A stretch of DNA of 22,415 nt, taken from the NCBI GenBank assembly GCA_009926405.1, contig RFOZ01000016.1, forward strand, positions 1 through 22,415. The letters are read 5' to 3'. The notes under the pieces are model-generated. The model saw only the letters and a list, made by a program, of their open reading frames with translations, made no database searches and was not told the origin of the DNA. Below are positions 7,087 to 13,970 of this stretch, in pieces; positions within the stretch are counted from its first letter, which is position 1; the number at the start of each line of letters is the position of its first letter. Source of the stretch: Cytophagia bacterium. GTDB lineage: Bacteria > Bacteroidota > Bacteroidia > UBA7662. A program made the position numbers and the translations under genes.

Positions 7087-7899
7087 ATGCCTTACGATTT
7101 CCATCATAACCACGAATTTTACCTAGACTTCTTGGCCCGCAATGCCCGCGATAGCATCATGCCCTTTTGTTTAGAAGGTTTGCAAGCGCTGGATTCATCA
7201 CGGAAAGGCTGGCAGAACATGGAGGTCTTGGAATTGGGTTGTGGCGAAGGAGGCAACCTACTGCCTTTCGTCGAAGCGGGCTGCATAGGAACCGGCATTG
7301 ACTTAAACCTTCAGAAAATTGAATTTGGCCGACAGCGTATGGGCCAGCATATTGCATCGGGCCGCATGGACCTGAGGGGTGAGGACATCTACAACCCAGC
7401 CATCGAAAAGGAGTTTACGGGGCGTTTTGATTTGATCGTACTCAAGGATGTCATCGAACACCTACCCGACCAGCCACGAGCCCTTAAGCAAATGCAGAAA
7501 TTCCTCAAAACCAATGGTTTACTTTTTATTGGGTGGCCGCCTTGGACCATGCCTTTTGGGGGGCATCAACAAATTGCGGACGGATGGATTCAAAAATTTC
7601 CGTGGATCCACCTTCTGCCTCGTTCTGCTTACGATGCCTTGCTTCGAATCACGCGTCAAAGCGAGGAGACCCGTAATGAATTGTTATCTATTTATGATTG
7701 CGGAATTGGAATCCAACGAATGTACCGAATAACGGCAAATTGCGGCATGCCCATTTTGCGCGAAACCCATTACCTGATCAACCCCATTTACGCCTACAAA
7801 TTCGGAATGAAGACCCGCCAACAAATTCCAATTCTTCGGTCCTTACCGGTTGTCAGGGACTTTCTGACCACTTCAGTCTACTTGTTGTTACAAAAGTAA
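7087..7899 (+). CDS. Class I SAM-dependent methyltransferase
   Basis: A 270-residue cytosolic protein with a Rossmann-type methyltransferase core: motif I VLELGCGEGGNLLPF (about 47-61), acidic end of strand 2 GTGIDLN (D72), and motif IV/post-I FDLIVLKDVIEHLPD (about 114-128). LLFIGWPPWTMPFGGHQQ then follows, as in methyltransferases of the type that modify lipids, glycans or small molecules. A C-terminal extension of about 100 residues is not recognised. The same frame stays open far upstream through the exporter gene, but the homologous protein begins at MPYDFHHNHEFY, so I place the start at 7087, 38 bases after the exporter stop. The substrate is unknown. The 3' end overlaps pnuC on the other strand by 12 bases. 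Confidence 0.8.
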   Translation: MPYDFHHNHEFYLDFLARNARDSIMPFCLEGLQALDSSRKGWQNMEVLELGCGEGGNLLPFVEAGCIGTGIDLNLQKIEFGRQRMGQHIASGRMDLRGEDIYNPAIEKEFTGRFDLIVLKDVIEHLPDQPRALKQMQKFLKTNGLLFIGWPPWTMPFGGHQQIADGWIQKFPWIHLLPRSAYDALLRITRQSEETRNELLSIYDCGIGIQRMYRITANCGMPILRETHYLINPIYAYKFGMKTRQQIPILRSLPVVRDFLTTSVYLLLQK

Positions 7900-8496
7900 G
7901 GGCTCGTCTTTCGCTTTGTTCAAAGCCAACCCGGCCCGGGACCAAATCCACCAACCCCTAAGAGCCAAAAATCCAAAAACCAGGTACTGTCCTGCCGTAG
8001 GAACCATGCCTTTGTGCAGGTAAAGACCTACAGACAAAACATTGATTATTAACCACAACGGCCAATTCCAGGTATAACCGGCAGCCATCCACAACATCGC
8101 GGTAATCGCCAAGGCCGACGTGGTGGCATCCCAAACAACCACCGTACTGTCGGTATAATAGCGTAACAAACCCCAAAAAACAAACCAAGCCAAGAGACCG
8201 TATCCTATTCCGACCCAAAAACCTTTTGTACCCATCGGACGTACGGCTACAATTACACCTGCGTCCTTTCGCTGACCCCAGGCAAACCAACCCACAAAGC
8301 CCATAAGCGTATACCATGCATTGATTACGGCATCGGCATAAATTCCATGAATTGAACAGAGAGCAACATAGACCGATGTGCTCAAAATTCCGCTGATATA
8401 GCCCCGGCGACGACCGCCTCCCAAATCCCAAACGCCCAAAATACCCAGCAAGGACGCCCCAATTTCAACCCAAAACATAGGCCCCAGGGACCACAT
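7888..8496 (-). CDS. pnuC: PnuC-type vitamin transporter (nicotinamide riboside or related)
   Basis: A 202-residue inner-membrane protein with about seven hydrophobic segments and many Trp and Tyr residues. The diagnostic block is NWPLWLIINVLSVGLYLHKG, followed by YLVFGFLALRGWWIWSR, as in PnuC carriers that take up nicotinamide riboside for NAD synthesis by facilitated diffusion and metabolic trapping. Some Bacteroidota relatives carry thiamine instead, often behind a TPP riboswitch. The 14-base gap to infB leaves no room for one here, which mildly favours the NAD precursor. ATG at 8496 has a weak GAGG upstream; an internal ATG at 8478 (MFWVEIGASLLG) is an alternative start. It follows infB closely, so it probably shares that operon's transcript. 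Confidence 0.82.
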   Translation of the reverse strand: MWSLGPMFWVEIGASLLGILGVWDLGGGRRRGYISGILSTSVYVALCSIHGIYADAVINAWYTLMGFVGWFAWGQRKDAGVIVAVRPMGTKGFWVGIGYGLLAWFVFWGLLRYYTDSTVVVWDATTSALAITAMLWMAAGYTWNWPLWLIINVLSVGLYLHKGMVPTAGQYLVFGFLALRGWWIWSRAGLALNKAKDEPLLL

Positions 8497-8510
8497 AAAT
8501 GTTGGCCTCG

Positions 8511-11471
8511 TTAAAGCTTGGCTTTGACCTCAATCCGTTCGTAACCCTCGATGAGGTCGCCGACCTTGATATCGTTAAAGTTTTGGATATTAAGACCGCA
8601 TTCGTAACCGGTTGCCACTTCTTTGACATCCTCTTTAAACCGCTTAAGAGAAGCCAGTTCTCCCGTATAAATCACAACCCCATCCCGAAGCACACGGACT
8701 TTGGTATTGCGGTTGATTTTGCCATCCAAAACCATACAGCCTGCCACAGTGCCCACCTTGGTGATTTTGAACACCTCGCGGATTTCGACATTGGCAACGA
8801 CCTTTTCTTCGAAGGTTGGAGCCAACATGCCTTCCATGGCGCTTTTGATTTCGTCAATAGCGTCGTAAATGATGGAGTACGTACGGATATCAATTTCTTC
8901 CTGTTCCGCCAAACGCCGGACCGATGCCAATGGACGAACCTGGAAACCAACAATAATGGCGTCGGAGGCCGAAGCCAACATGATATCCGATTCCGTAATC
9001 TGACCAACACCCTTATGCACCACATTGACTTGAATCTGCTTGGTTGACAATTGCAAGAGCGAATCGCTCAAGGCTTCCACCGAACCATCCACATCGCCTT
9101 TAACAATCAGGTTAAGTTCTTTGAAATTACCAATCGCCAAGCGTCTTCCAATTTCATCAAGGGTAATGTGCTTGCGGGTACGCATTCCTTGCTCCCGCAT
9201 TAGTTGCTGACGCTTGTTGCTGATTTCTCGGGCAGAAGATTCGCTCTCGGCCACATAAAAACGCTCGCCGGCGGTGGGGGCAGTGGCAAAACCCAAAATT
9301 TGAACCGGTTGTGCAGGCCCGACCTTGGAAACTTTTTGGCCCCTTTCGTTTTGCAAAACCTTGACGCGTCCATAATGAGCTCCTGCCAAAATCGGATCAC
9401 CGGCCTGCAAGGTCCCGGATTCAATGAGCACCGTGGCAACGACTCCGCGCCCTTTGTCCAAAGACGCTTCGATAATGGTTCCAACGGCTCTTTTGTCGGG
9501 ATCGGCCTTGAGCTCCAGAACTTCAGCCTCCAAAAGGATTTTTTCGAGGAGTAATTCGACATTCAAACCCTTTTTGGCTGAAATTTCCTGGTCTTGGTAT
9601 TTTCCACCCCAGCTTTCAACCAAAATATTCATGGCTGACAACTGCTCTCGTATTTTTTCGGCGTTGGCCTCTGGTCGGTCAATCTTGTTAATTGCAAAAA
9701 TCATCGGAACACCGGCCGCTTGGGCGTGGCTGATGGCCTCCTTGGTCTGAGGCATGACTTTATCATCGGCAGCAATCACAATAACCACGATATCGGTGAC
9801 TTTGGCACCACGGGCACGCATGGCCGTAAAGGCTTCGTGACCAGGGGTGTCCAAGAAAGTGATGCGTTTGTTGTTGGGAAGCGTGACTTCGTAAGCGCCG
9901 ATATGCTGCGTAATACCCCCTGCTTCACCGGCAATCACATTGGCTTTGCGGATATAATCAAGCAAGGATGTTTTACCGTGGTCAACGTGACCCATGATCG
10001 TAACAATGGGCGCGCGTTCCTGCATATTGTCAGGATTATCGGCCTCCTCTAACATAGGTTCATCGGCTGCCGCGGATATAAAGCTGACATCGTATCCAAA
10101 CTCATCCGCGACGACGACAATGGTTTCGGCGTCCAGGCGTTGGTTGATGGTTACAACGATCCCCAAGGCAAAGCACTTCATAATCACCTCACCAACAGCA
10201 ACATCCATTAAGCCCGCCAATTCCCCGGTGGTGATAAATTCGGTGAGTTGCAGTTTGGTTTTCCCGCCTCTGTTGTCTTTGTTGTTGTCTTGACTGTTGC
10301 TTTCTTCGCCTTCCAGGCGACGCATTTGTTTCTTGAACTTGGATCGGGTATTGGTCCCTTTACCGCCTTGAAGGCGGGCCAAGGTTGCTTTAATTTGATC
10401 CTGTATTTCTTTTTCGGTCAACTCGGCTTTGGGACCGGTTGGGCCTGCACCGCGCCGACCCGCAACTTCCCCGGTCCGCCCTCTTGGAGGACGAGCGGAT
10501 ACCGATCCCACACCGCTAACGCTGGGTCTTTGATTGGGGTCGGCAGTGGCTCCGGGGCCTGGGGTGGTGCCATCAACCCGTTTGCGCTTGCGCTTGCCCA
10601 CCTGATCGGCGGCTGAGCTGGCAACGGGCTTGCGTTTTTCAAATTGGGTAACATCGATCTTACCCAAAACCGTGGTTCCCTGCAAGCGGTCTGCTTTGGC
10701 CCGTATCAATTCATCAACCGGGATGGCTGCTGCAGGGTTCGCTTCGGTTAATTCAGCGCCGTTCCCTTCTTTTCCTGTTGTTTCGGTTGCAGCGGGCGCT
10801 GTTCCCTCAACTTCCGGGGCATTTTTCGGGGCTTTGCTCGGGGACTTTGCGCGGATTTCGGGACTTGCTTCCGGTACAGGAGCTTCGGTCGCCGGGGCTT
10901 CTTCTTTTTTCCGCAATTTCTTGGGGCCTTTACCGGTATCGGTGCTGCTCAAATCAATTTTGCCCATCACCTTGATTCTAGGAACAGCCTCGGCTTTACC
11001 CTCTACAACCACAACGGGTGCGGCAGGGACTTCGAGATTTTTGGGCGCCGTTGGTACGGCCGGGGTTTCGGAAATTGGTTCCGGAACGGCGGGTTCTTGG
11101 GGGGGAGCGGATGGCTTGGCGGGTGTTTTGGTCGCCGTTTTGGTGGTTGGCGCGGCCACAGCATGGCTCATGCCTTTGATTAACACCTCTTTTTGGTCCG
11201 CTCTGGCTTTGGGGGATTGGCTTACGGCTTTTTGATCCAGGACAACATCTTCCTTCCCGGATTTGCCGATATGAATCTGCGAGGCTTGCTCCTTAAATTT
11301 CTTGTCCTGTCCAAAATCGCGCAGGAGCATTTGGTACATTTCCTCCGAGATCTTGGCGTTGGGGTTGGATTCAACGCTAAATCCCTTGGAGGCAAGATGT
11401 TCCACCAGGTGCTGTACGCTGATGTTAAACTCGGTTGCCGCTTTTTTGACGCGAACGGTGCCTTCGGACAT
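8511..11471 (-). CDS. infB: Translation initiation factor IF-2
   Basis: GTPase that brings initiator fMet-tRNA to the 30S subunit and promotes 50S joining. The 986-residue protein starts with an IF2N-type domain (about 1-60, TEFNISVQHLVEHLASKGF). A long low-complexity linker rich in Ala, Pro, Lys and Glu follows (about 110-420), and it holds two copies of a short GKID motif. The G domain has GHVDHGKT from residue 494, GGITQHIGAYEV, DTPGHEAF and NKID. Beta-barrel domains and the C-terminal fMet-tRNA-binding domain (VGTVAGCMVLDGKINR) complete it. Length fits Bacteroidota IF-2, which has a long linker. The ATG at 11471 is 69 bases after the nusA stop. It is third in the rimP-nusA-infB operon. 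Confidence 0.97.
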   Translation of the reverse strand: MSEGTVRVKKAATEFNISVQHLVEHLASKGFSVESNPNAKISEEMYQMLLRDFGQDKKFKEQASQIHIGKSGKEDVVLDQKAVSQSPKARADQKEVLIKGMSHAVAAPTTKTATKTPAKPSAPPQEPAVPEPISETPAVPTAPKNLEVPAAPVVVVEGKAEAVPRIKVMGKIDLSSTDTGKGPKKLRKKEEAPATEAPVPEASPEIRAKSPSKAPKNAPEVEGTAPAATETTGKEGNGAELTEANPAAAIPVDELIRAKADRLQGTTVLGKIDVTQFEKRKPVASSAADQVGKRKRKRVDGTTPGPGATADPNQRPSVSGVGSVSARPPRGRTGEVAGRRGAGPTGPKAELTEKEIQDQIKATLARLQGGKGTNTRSKFKKQMRRLEGEESNSQDNNKDNRGGKTKLQLTEFITTGELAGLMDVAVGEVIMKCFALGIVVTINQRLDAETIVVVADEFGYDVSFISAAADEPMLEEADNPDNMQERAPIVTIMGHVDHGKTSLLDYIRKANVIAGEAGGITQHIGAYEVTLPNNKRITFLDTPGHEAFTAMRARGAKVTDIVVIVIAADDKVMPQTKEAISHAQAAGVPMIFAINKIDRPEANAEKIREQLSAMNILVESWGGKYQDQEISAKKGLNVELLLEKILLEAEVLELKADPDKRAVGTIIEASLDKGRGVVATVLIESGTLQAGDPILAGAHYGRVKVLQNERGQKVSKVGPAQPVQILGFATAPTAGERFYVAESESSAREISNKRQQLMREQGMRTRKHITLDEIGRRLAIGNFKELNLIVKGDVDGSVEALSDSLLQLSTKQIQVNVVHKGVGQITESDIMLASASDAIIVGFQVRPLASVRRLAEQEEIDIRTYSIIYDAIDEIKSAMEGMLAPTFEEKVVANVEIREVFKITKVGTVAGCMVLDGKINRNTKVRVLRDGVVIYTGELASLKRFKEDVKEVATGYECGLNIQNFNDIKVGDLIEGYERIEVKAKL

Positions 11472-11540
11472 TCTATGTTGGGGCTTTAGGGGTAAGGGTT
11501 GCTGGTTTTGAGTCGGCTGAAAGGGAGGTCCAAACGCAGT

Positions 11541-12809
11541 TTATTCAAACTCTGACCGTAAGATAGCCAAAACCTGTGCCGCTGTTTCTTCTTCAAGTTC
11601 GGTGCGGCGGACCAATTCTTCGAGACTGATTTTGAGGACCGACTTAGCGGTATCGCAACCGAGGGCTTTGAGCTCATCGAGAACCCAACCATCGATTTCA
11701 TCTGCAAATTCATCAAGATCGACGTCGGAGTCGTCGTCTTGAACGTCCCGGAACACATCGATTTCAAAACCGGTCAATTTGGCTGCCAACCGGATATTAT
11801 GCCCGCCTTTGCCAATCGCCAAAGAAACCTGATCGGGCTTGAGAAAAACGTTGACCTTGTTGGTGTCCTTGTTGATTTCAAGGCTCACCACCCGGGCTGG
11901 GCTCAGGGCTCGTTGGATAAAGAGTTCAAGGTTGTTGGTAAAGTTGATTACATCGATACTCTCGTTGCGCAATTCACGGACAATCCCATGTATCCGCGAT
12001 CCTTTCATACCAACGCAAGCGCCGACTGGGTCAATACGATCATCGTAACTTTCGACCGCTACCTTGGCGCGTTCACCCGGTTCGCGCACAATACTTCGGA
12101 TGGTAATCAAGCCATCAAAAATTTCGGGGACCTCCATTTCCATAAGCCGCGCCAAAAAGGCCGGATCCGTCCGGGAGATTACAATACGCGGTGTTATGTT
12201 TTGCATTTCGACGCGAAGAATAACCGCTTTGAGGGTATCCCCTTTTTTATAGAAATCGCTGGGAATCTGCTCGTTCTTGGGAAGGATTAATTCATTTCCT
12301 TCGTCGTCCAGAACCAGAATTTCTTTTTTCCAAATTTGGTAAACCTCGCCGGTGATAATGTCCCCAACACGGTCTTTGTATTTTTTGTAAATATTATCTT
12401 TTTCTAGCTCCAAAACCCTTTGGACCAGGGTTTGCCTCGCGGCCAATACCGCGCGACGACCAAAGTCATCCAATTTGATTTCATCCGAAACTTCTTCGCC
12501 CACTTCAAAGTCGGGCTCAATCGTTTGAGCTTCGGTCAACGAAATTTTATCCGGTTGTCCGAGCTCTTCCGAATCATCCTCAACAATTTCGCGGTTTCTC
12601 CAAATTTCAAGATCCCCTTTTTCGGTGTTTAAAATAATGTCAAAATTTTCGTCGGTGCCAAATTTGCGCTTGACCATACTGCGGAAAACATCCTCCATGA
12701 TGCGCATCATGGTTGCGCGATCAATGTTTTTGAATTCCTTAAACTCCGAAAAGGAGCTGATCAAAACCTGGTTTTGATTTAACGGCTGGGTTTTGGTTTT
12801 AACAGGCAT
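11541..12809 (-). CDS. nusA: Transcription termination/antitermination factor NusA
   Basis: RNA polymerase-bound factor that modulates pausing, termination and antitermination. Domains in order for the 422-residue protein: polymerase-binding N-terminal domain (about 15-140), S1 RNA-binding domain (about 148-212, GDIITGEVYQIWKKEILVL), KH1 (GMKGSRIHGIVREL, about 268-281) and KH2 (AIGKGGHNIRLAAKL, about 331-345). A short acidic tail carries a helix-hairpin-like segment (about 375-420) instead of the two full acidic repeats of E. coli. I place the start at ATG 12809 (MPVKTKTQPLNQ). The frame is open 26 codons further, but those codons overlap rimP and do not look like NusA. The gap to rimP is 37 bases, with no Shine-Dalgarno. 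Confidence 0.95.
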   Translation of the reverse strand: MPVKTKTQPLNQNQVLISSFSEFKEFKNIDRATMMRIMEDVFRSMVKRKFGTDENFDIILNTEKGDLEIWRNREIVEDDSEELGQPDKISLTEAQTIEPDFEVGEEVSDEIKLDDFGRRAVLAARQTLVQRVLELEKDNIYKKYKDRVGDIITGEVYQIWKKEILVLDDEGNELILPKNEQIPSDFYKKGDTLKAVILRVEMQNITPRIVISRTDPAFLARLMEMEVPEIFDGLITIRSIVREPGERAKVAVESYDDRIDPVGACVGMKGSRIHGIVRELRNESIDVINFTNNLELFIQRALSPARVVSLEINKDTNKVNVFLKPDQVSLAIGKGGHNIRLAAKLTGFEIDVFRDVQDDDSDVDLDEFADEIDGWVLDELKALGCDTAKSVLKISLEELVRRTELEEETAAQVLAILRSEFE

Positions 12810-12846
12810 AACAATAGATATTGAGCGGGTAGTTGGGTTTAAAATT

Positions 12847-13335
12847 TCAAAAGGGGAGAAGGACTCGGGATTGACGAACCGCTTCATAGGTAAAGGGTTT
12901 CAAACCGGTTGGTGTTTCCAACTCAAAGCCTGTTAGGTTGGTTTCGAGTAGGTTGCCTTCGTAAATTTCTCCAAGCAACGTGGTCACCTGCAATCGACGA
13001 CCTTTGTGTTGTGCGTACTGCCGGGGCATGTTAAAGGGGGTGTCGGCACCGGGCGAACCTACCTCCAACAAAACCGGAGCGTCCCAGGGGTGTTCGTCCA
13101 AAAGGGCGCCAATGGCCCTGTTAAGACCGGTACAAACCTCAATAGTCACGCCTTGGTCGCCGTCCACATTCACTGTGAGCTTGCGGGCATCGTTGGACCA
13201 TCGGCTTTCAACCACAAACCATGCCTGGTCAACAAAATACCCATCCAACAGCGTCTGTATCGAGGCTTTGAGGTCTGCGAGCAGCTCGGAGCGGGGTTTT
13301 TCGCCGGATAAAACGGGGGGAGCTTGGGCTTTCAT
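12847..13335 (-). CDS. rimP: Ribosome maturation factor RimP
   Basis: Binds the 30S subunit and assists late steps of its assembly. The 162-residue protein shows the RimP pattern: an N-terminal alpha/beta domain (YFVDQAWFVVESRW, LTVNVDGDQGVTIEVCTGLNRAIG), then the central signature LLEVGSPGADTPFNMPRQY, which matches the family's E-V-S-S-P-G-x-D-x-P-L block. A small beta-barrel C-terminal domain (RLQVTTLLGEIYEGNLLE) follows. Length is normal. It is the first gene of the rimP-nusA-infB cluster. Its ATG at 13335 comes only about 20 bases after the T-tract of an intrinsic terminator, which may regulate the operon. Confidence 0.92.
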   Translation of the reverse strand: MKAQAPPVLSGEKPRSELLADLKASIQTLLDGYFVDQAWFVVESRWSNDARKLTVNVDGDQGVTIEVCTGLNRAIGALLDEHPWDAPVLLEVGSPGADTPFNMPRQYAQHKGRRLQVTTLLGEIYEGNLLETNLTGFELETPTGLKPFTYEAVRQSRVLLPF

Positions 13336-13355
13336 GGACGGAAGGCAATTTGCTT

Positions 13356-13384
13356 AAAAACAAAAAAGGGGGCCTTCGCCCCCT
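13356..13384 (-). terminator. Intrinsic terminator or attenuator upstream of rimP
   Basis: On the minus strand a GGGGGC / GCCCCC stem of 6 bp (pairs 13368-13373 with 13378-13383), extended by one A-T pair, closes a four-base loop. It is followed directly by TTTTTTGTTTTT (13367-13356). This is a textbook Rho-independent terminator in the direction of the biotin carrier gene. It may simply end that transcript. Because a -7 box lies just upstream of it (13403-13410), it may also act as a leader attenuator for rimP-nusA-infB. Confidence 0.85.
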
Positions 13385-13402
13385 CCGTTTTCAATGCAAG
13401 TG

Positions 13403-13410
13403 CAAATATA
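13403..13410 (-). promoter_or_regulatory. -7 box of a candidate rimP operon promoter
   Basis: TATATTTG on the minus strand matches TAnnTTTG exactly and lies just after the biotin carrier stop codon. Transcription would start near 13396, so the transcript would run through the terminator hairpin before reaching rimP. The nearest TTTG upstream is 23 bases away, longer than the 19 seen at better promoters here. Confidence 0.4.
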
Positions 13411-13418
13411 CAAGCTTT

Positions 13419-13940
13419 TTAACCGAATTTAATCAAAAGTTGGCCTTTTTCAACGGCTTGACCCGCCTGCACAAGAATTTCAACAACCGTACCTGCCCCG
13501 CTGGCCCGAAGGGTGTTCTCCATTTTCATGGATTCCAAGACAATTAATGGGTCACCGGGGGCCACAACAGCACCTGCCTGGGCCAAAACCCGAAGAACTA
13601 AACCGGGCATAGGGGCCTGAACTTTGGCGGGCCCTCGGCTGTGTACAGTCGTAACCCCCATTTTGTCAAGCATTTGCTGCAGCTTGGTCTTGATGCCCAC
13701 TTTGAAACGGCGCCCGTTGCATTCCAAAACCACTCCTTCCGAATCCCTACCCAGGCATCGAAGGCGCAGGGAGCGCCCATTGACCAAAACATGCAGGCGA
13801 CCCGCAGCGTTTTCCAAGATATCGGGGGTGTAAGTCCTGTTTTCTACTCCAAAATCTTGACCCATAGCATCCGAGGCAACGTGGATGGTTTGATCACCCC
13901 AAAGAATCTGGGCTTTGTTGGAGAACTTGTCGTGGTGCAT
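13419..13940 (-). CDS. Biotin carboxyl carrier protein subunit (acyl-CoA carboxylase type)
   Basis: A 173-residue protein whose C-terminal domain (about 105-173) is a biotinyl/lipoyl hammerhead. It has APMPGLVLRVLAQAGAVVAPG, the biotinylation site ESMKMEN with K139 as the modified lysine, and a closing strand EKGQLLIKF. The N-terminal part (about 45-100, with two V-L-x-N-G-R-like strands and LQQMLDKMG) is the pattern seen in Bacteroidota carriers annotated as acetyl- or propionyl-CoA carboxylase subunits, rather than in AccB of fatty acid synthesis. It would carry CO2 between carboxylase and transferase subunits. No carboxylase gene is nearby, so its partner must be encoded elsewhere. The ATG at 13940 is 30 bases from the divergent peptidase gene. 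TATTTTCG, seven bases upstream, is a near match to a -7 box. It is followed by a strong terminator. Confidence 0.87.
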   Translation of the reverse strand: MHHDKFSNKAQILWGDQTIHVASDAMGQDFGVENRTYTPDILENAAGRLHVLVNGRSLRLRCLGRDSEGVVLECNGRRFKVGIKTKLQQMLDKMGVTTVHSRGPAKVQAPMPGLVLRVLAQAGAVVAPGDPLIVLESMKMENTLRASGAGTVVEILVQAGQAVEKGQLLIKFG

Positions 13941-13947
13941 AAGTTTG
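13914..13947 (+). promoter_or_regulatory. Promoter of the M1 aminopeptidase gene
   Basis: TTTGTTG at 13914-13920, then 19 bases, then TAAGTTTG at 13940-13947, an exact TAnnTTTG match with the same 19-base spacing (counted from TTG) as the promoter at 267-297. Transcription would start near 13954, about 17 bases before the ATG at 13971. It lies within and across the start of the divergent biotin carrier gene, so the two promoters overlap. Confidence 0.5.
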
Positions 13948-13970
13948 CGAAAATAAACGCCAACGCCACC

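Noticed and set aside
8497..8510. TPP or other riboswitch upstream of pnuC
   Set aside because: Only 14 bases separate infB and pnuC, far too few for an aptamer.
8499..9047. 182-codon plus-strand frame opposite infB
   Set aside because: Antisense to the highly conserved C-terminal domain of IF-2, with no promoter and no recognisable motif.
10630..11235. 201-codon plus-strand frame opposite the infB linker
   Set aside because: Its Ala/Gly/Ser-rich composition mirrors the low-complexity IF-2 linker on the other strand. No start signal and no family resemblance.
11739..12290. 183-codon plus-strand frame opposite nusA
   Set aside because: Antisense to the conserved S1 and KH domains of NusA. 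The length follows from codon bias and not from coding.
12810..12887. 26-codon N-terminal extension of NusA
   Set aside because: Overlaps the end of rimP in another frame and does not resemble NusA; the start at 12809 gives the usual length.
13641..13970. 110-codon N-terminal extension of the M1 aminopeptidase
   Set aside because: It is antisense to the biotin carrier gene, and it would bury the clear signal peptide that starts at 13971.
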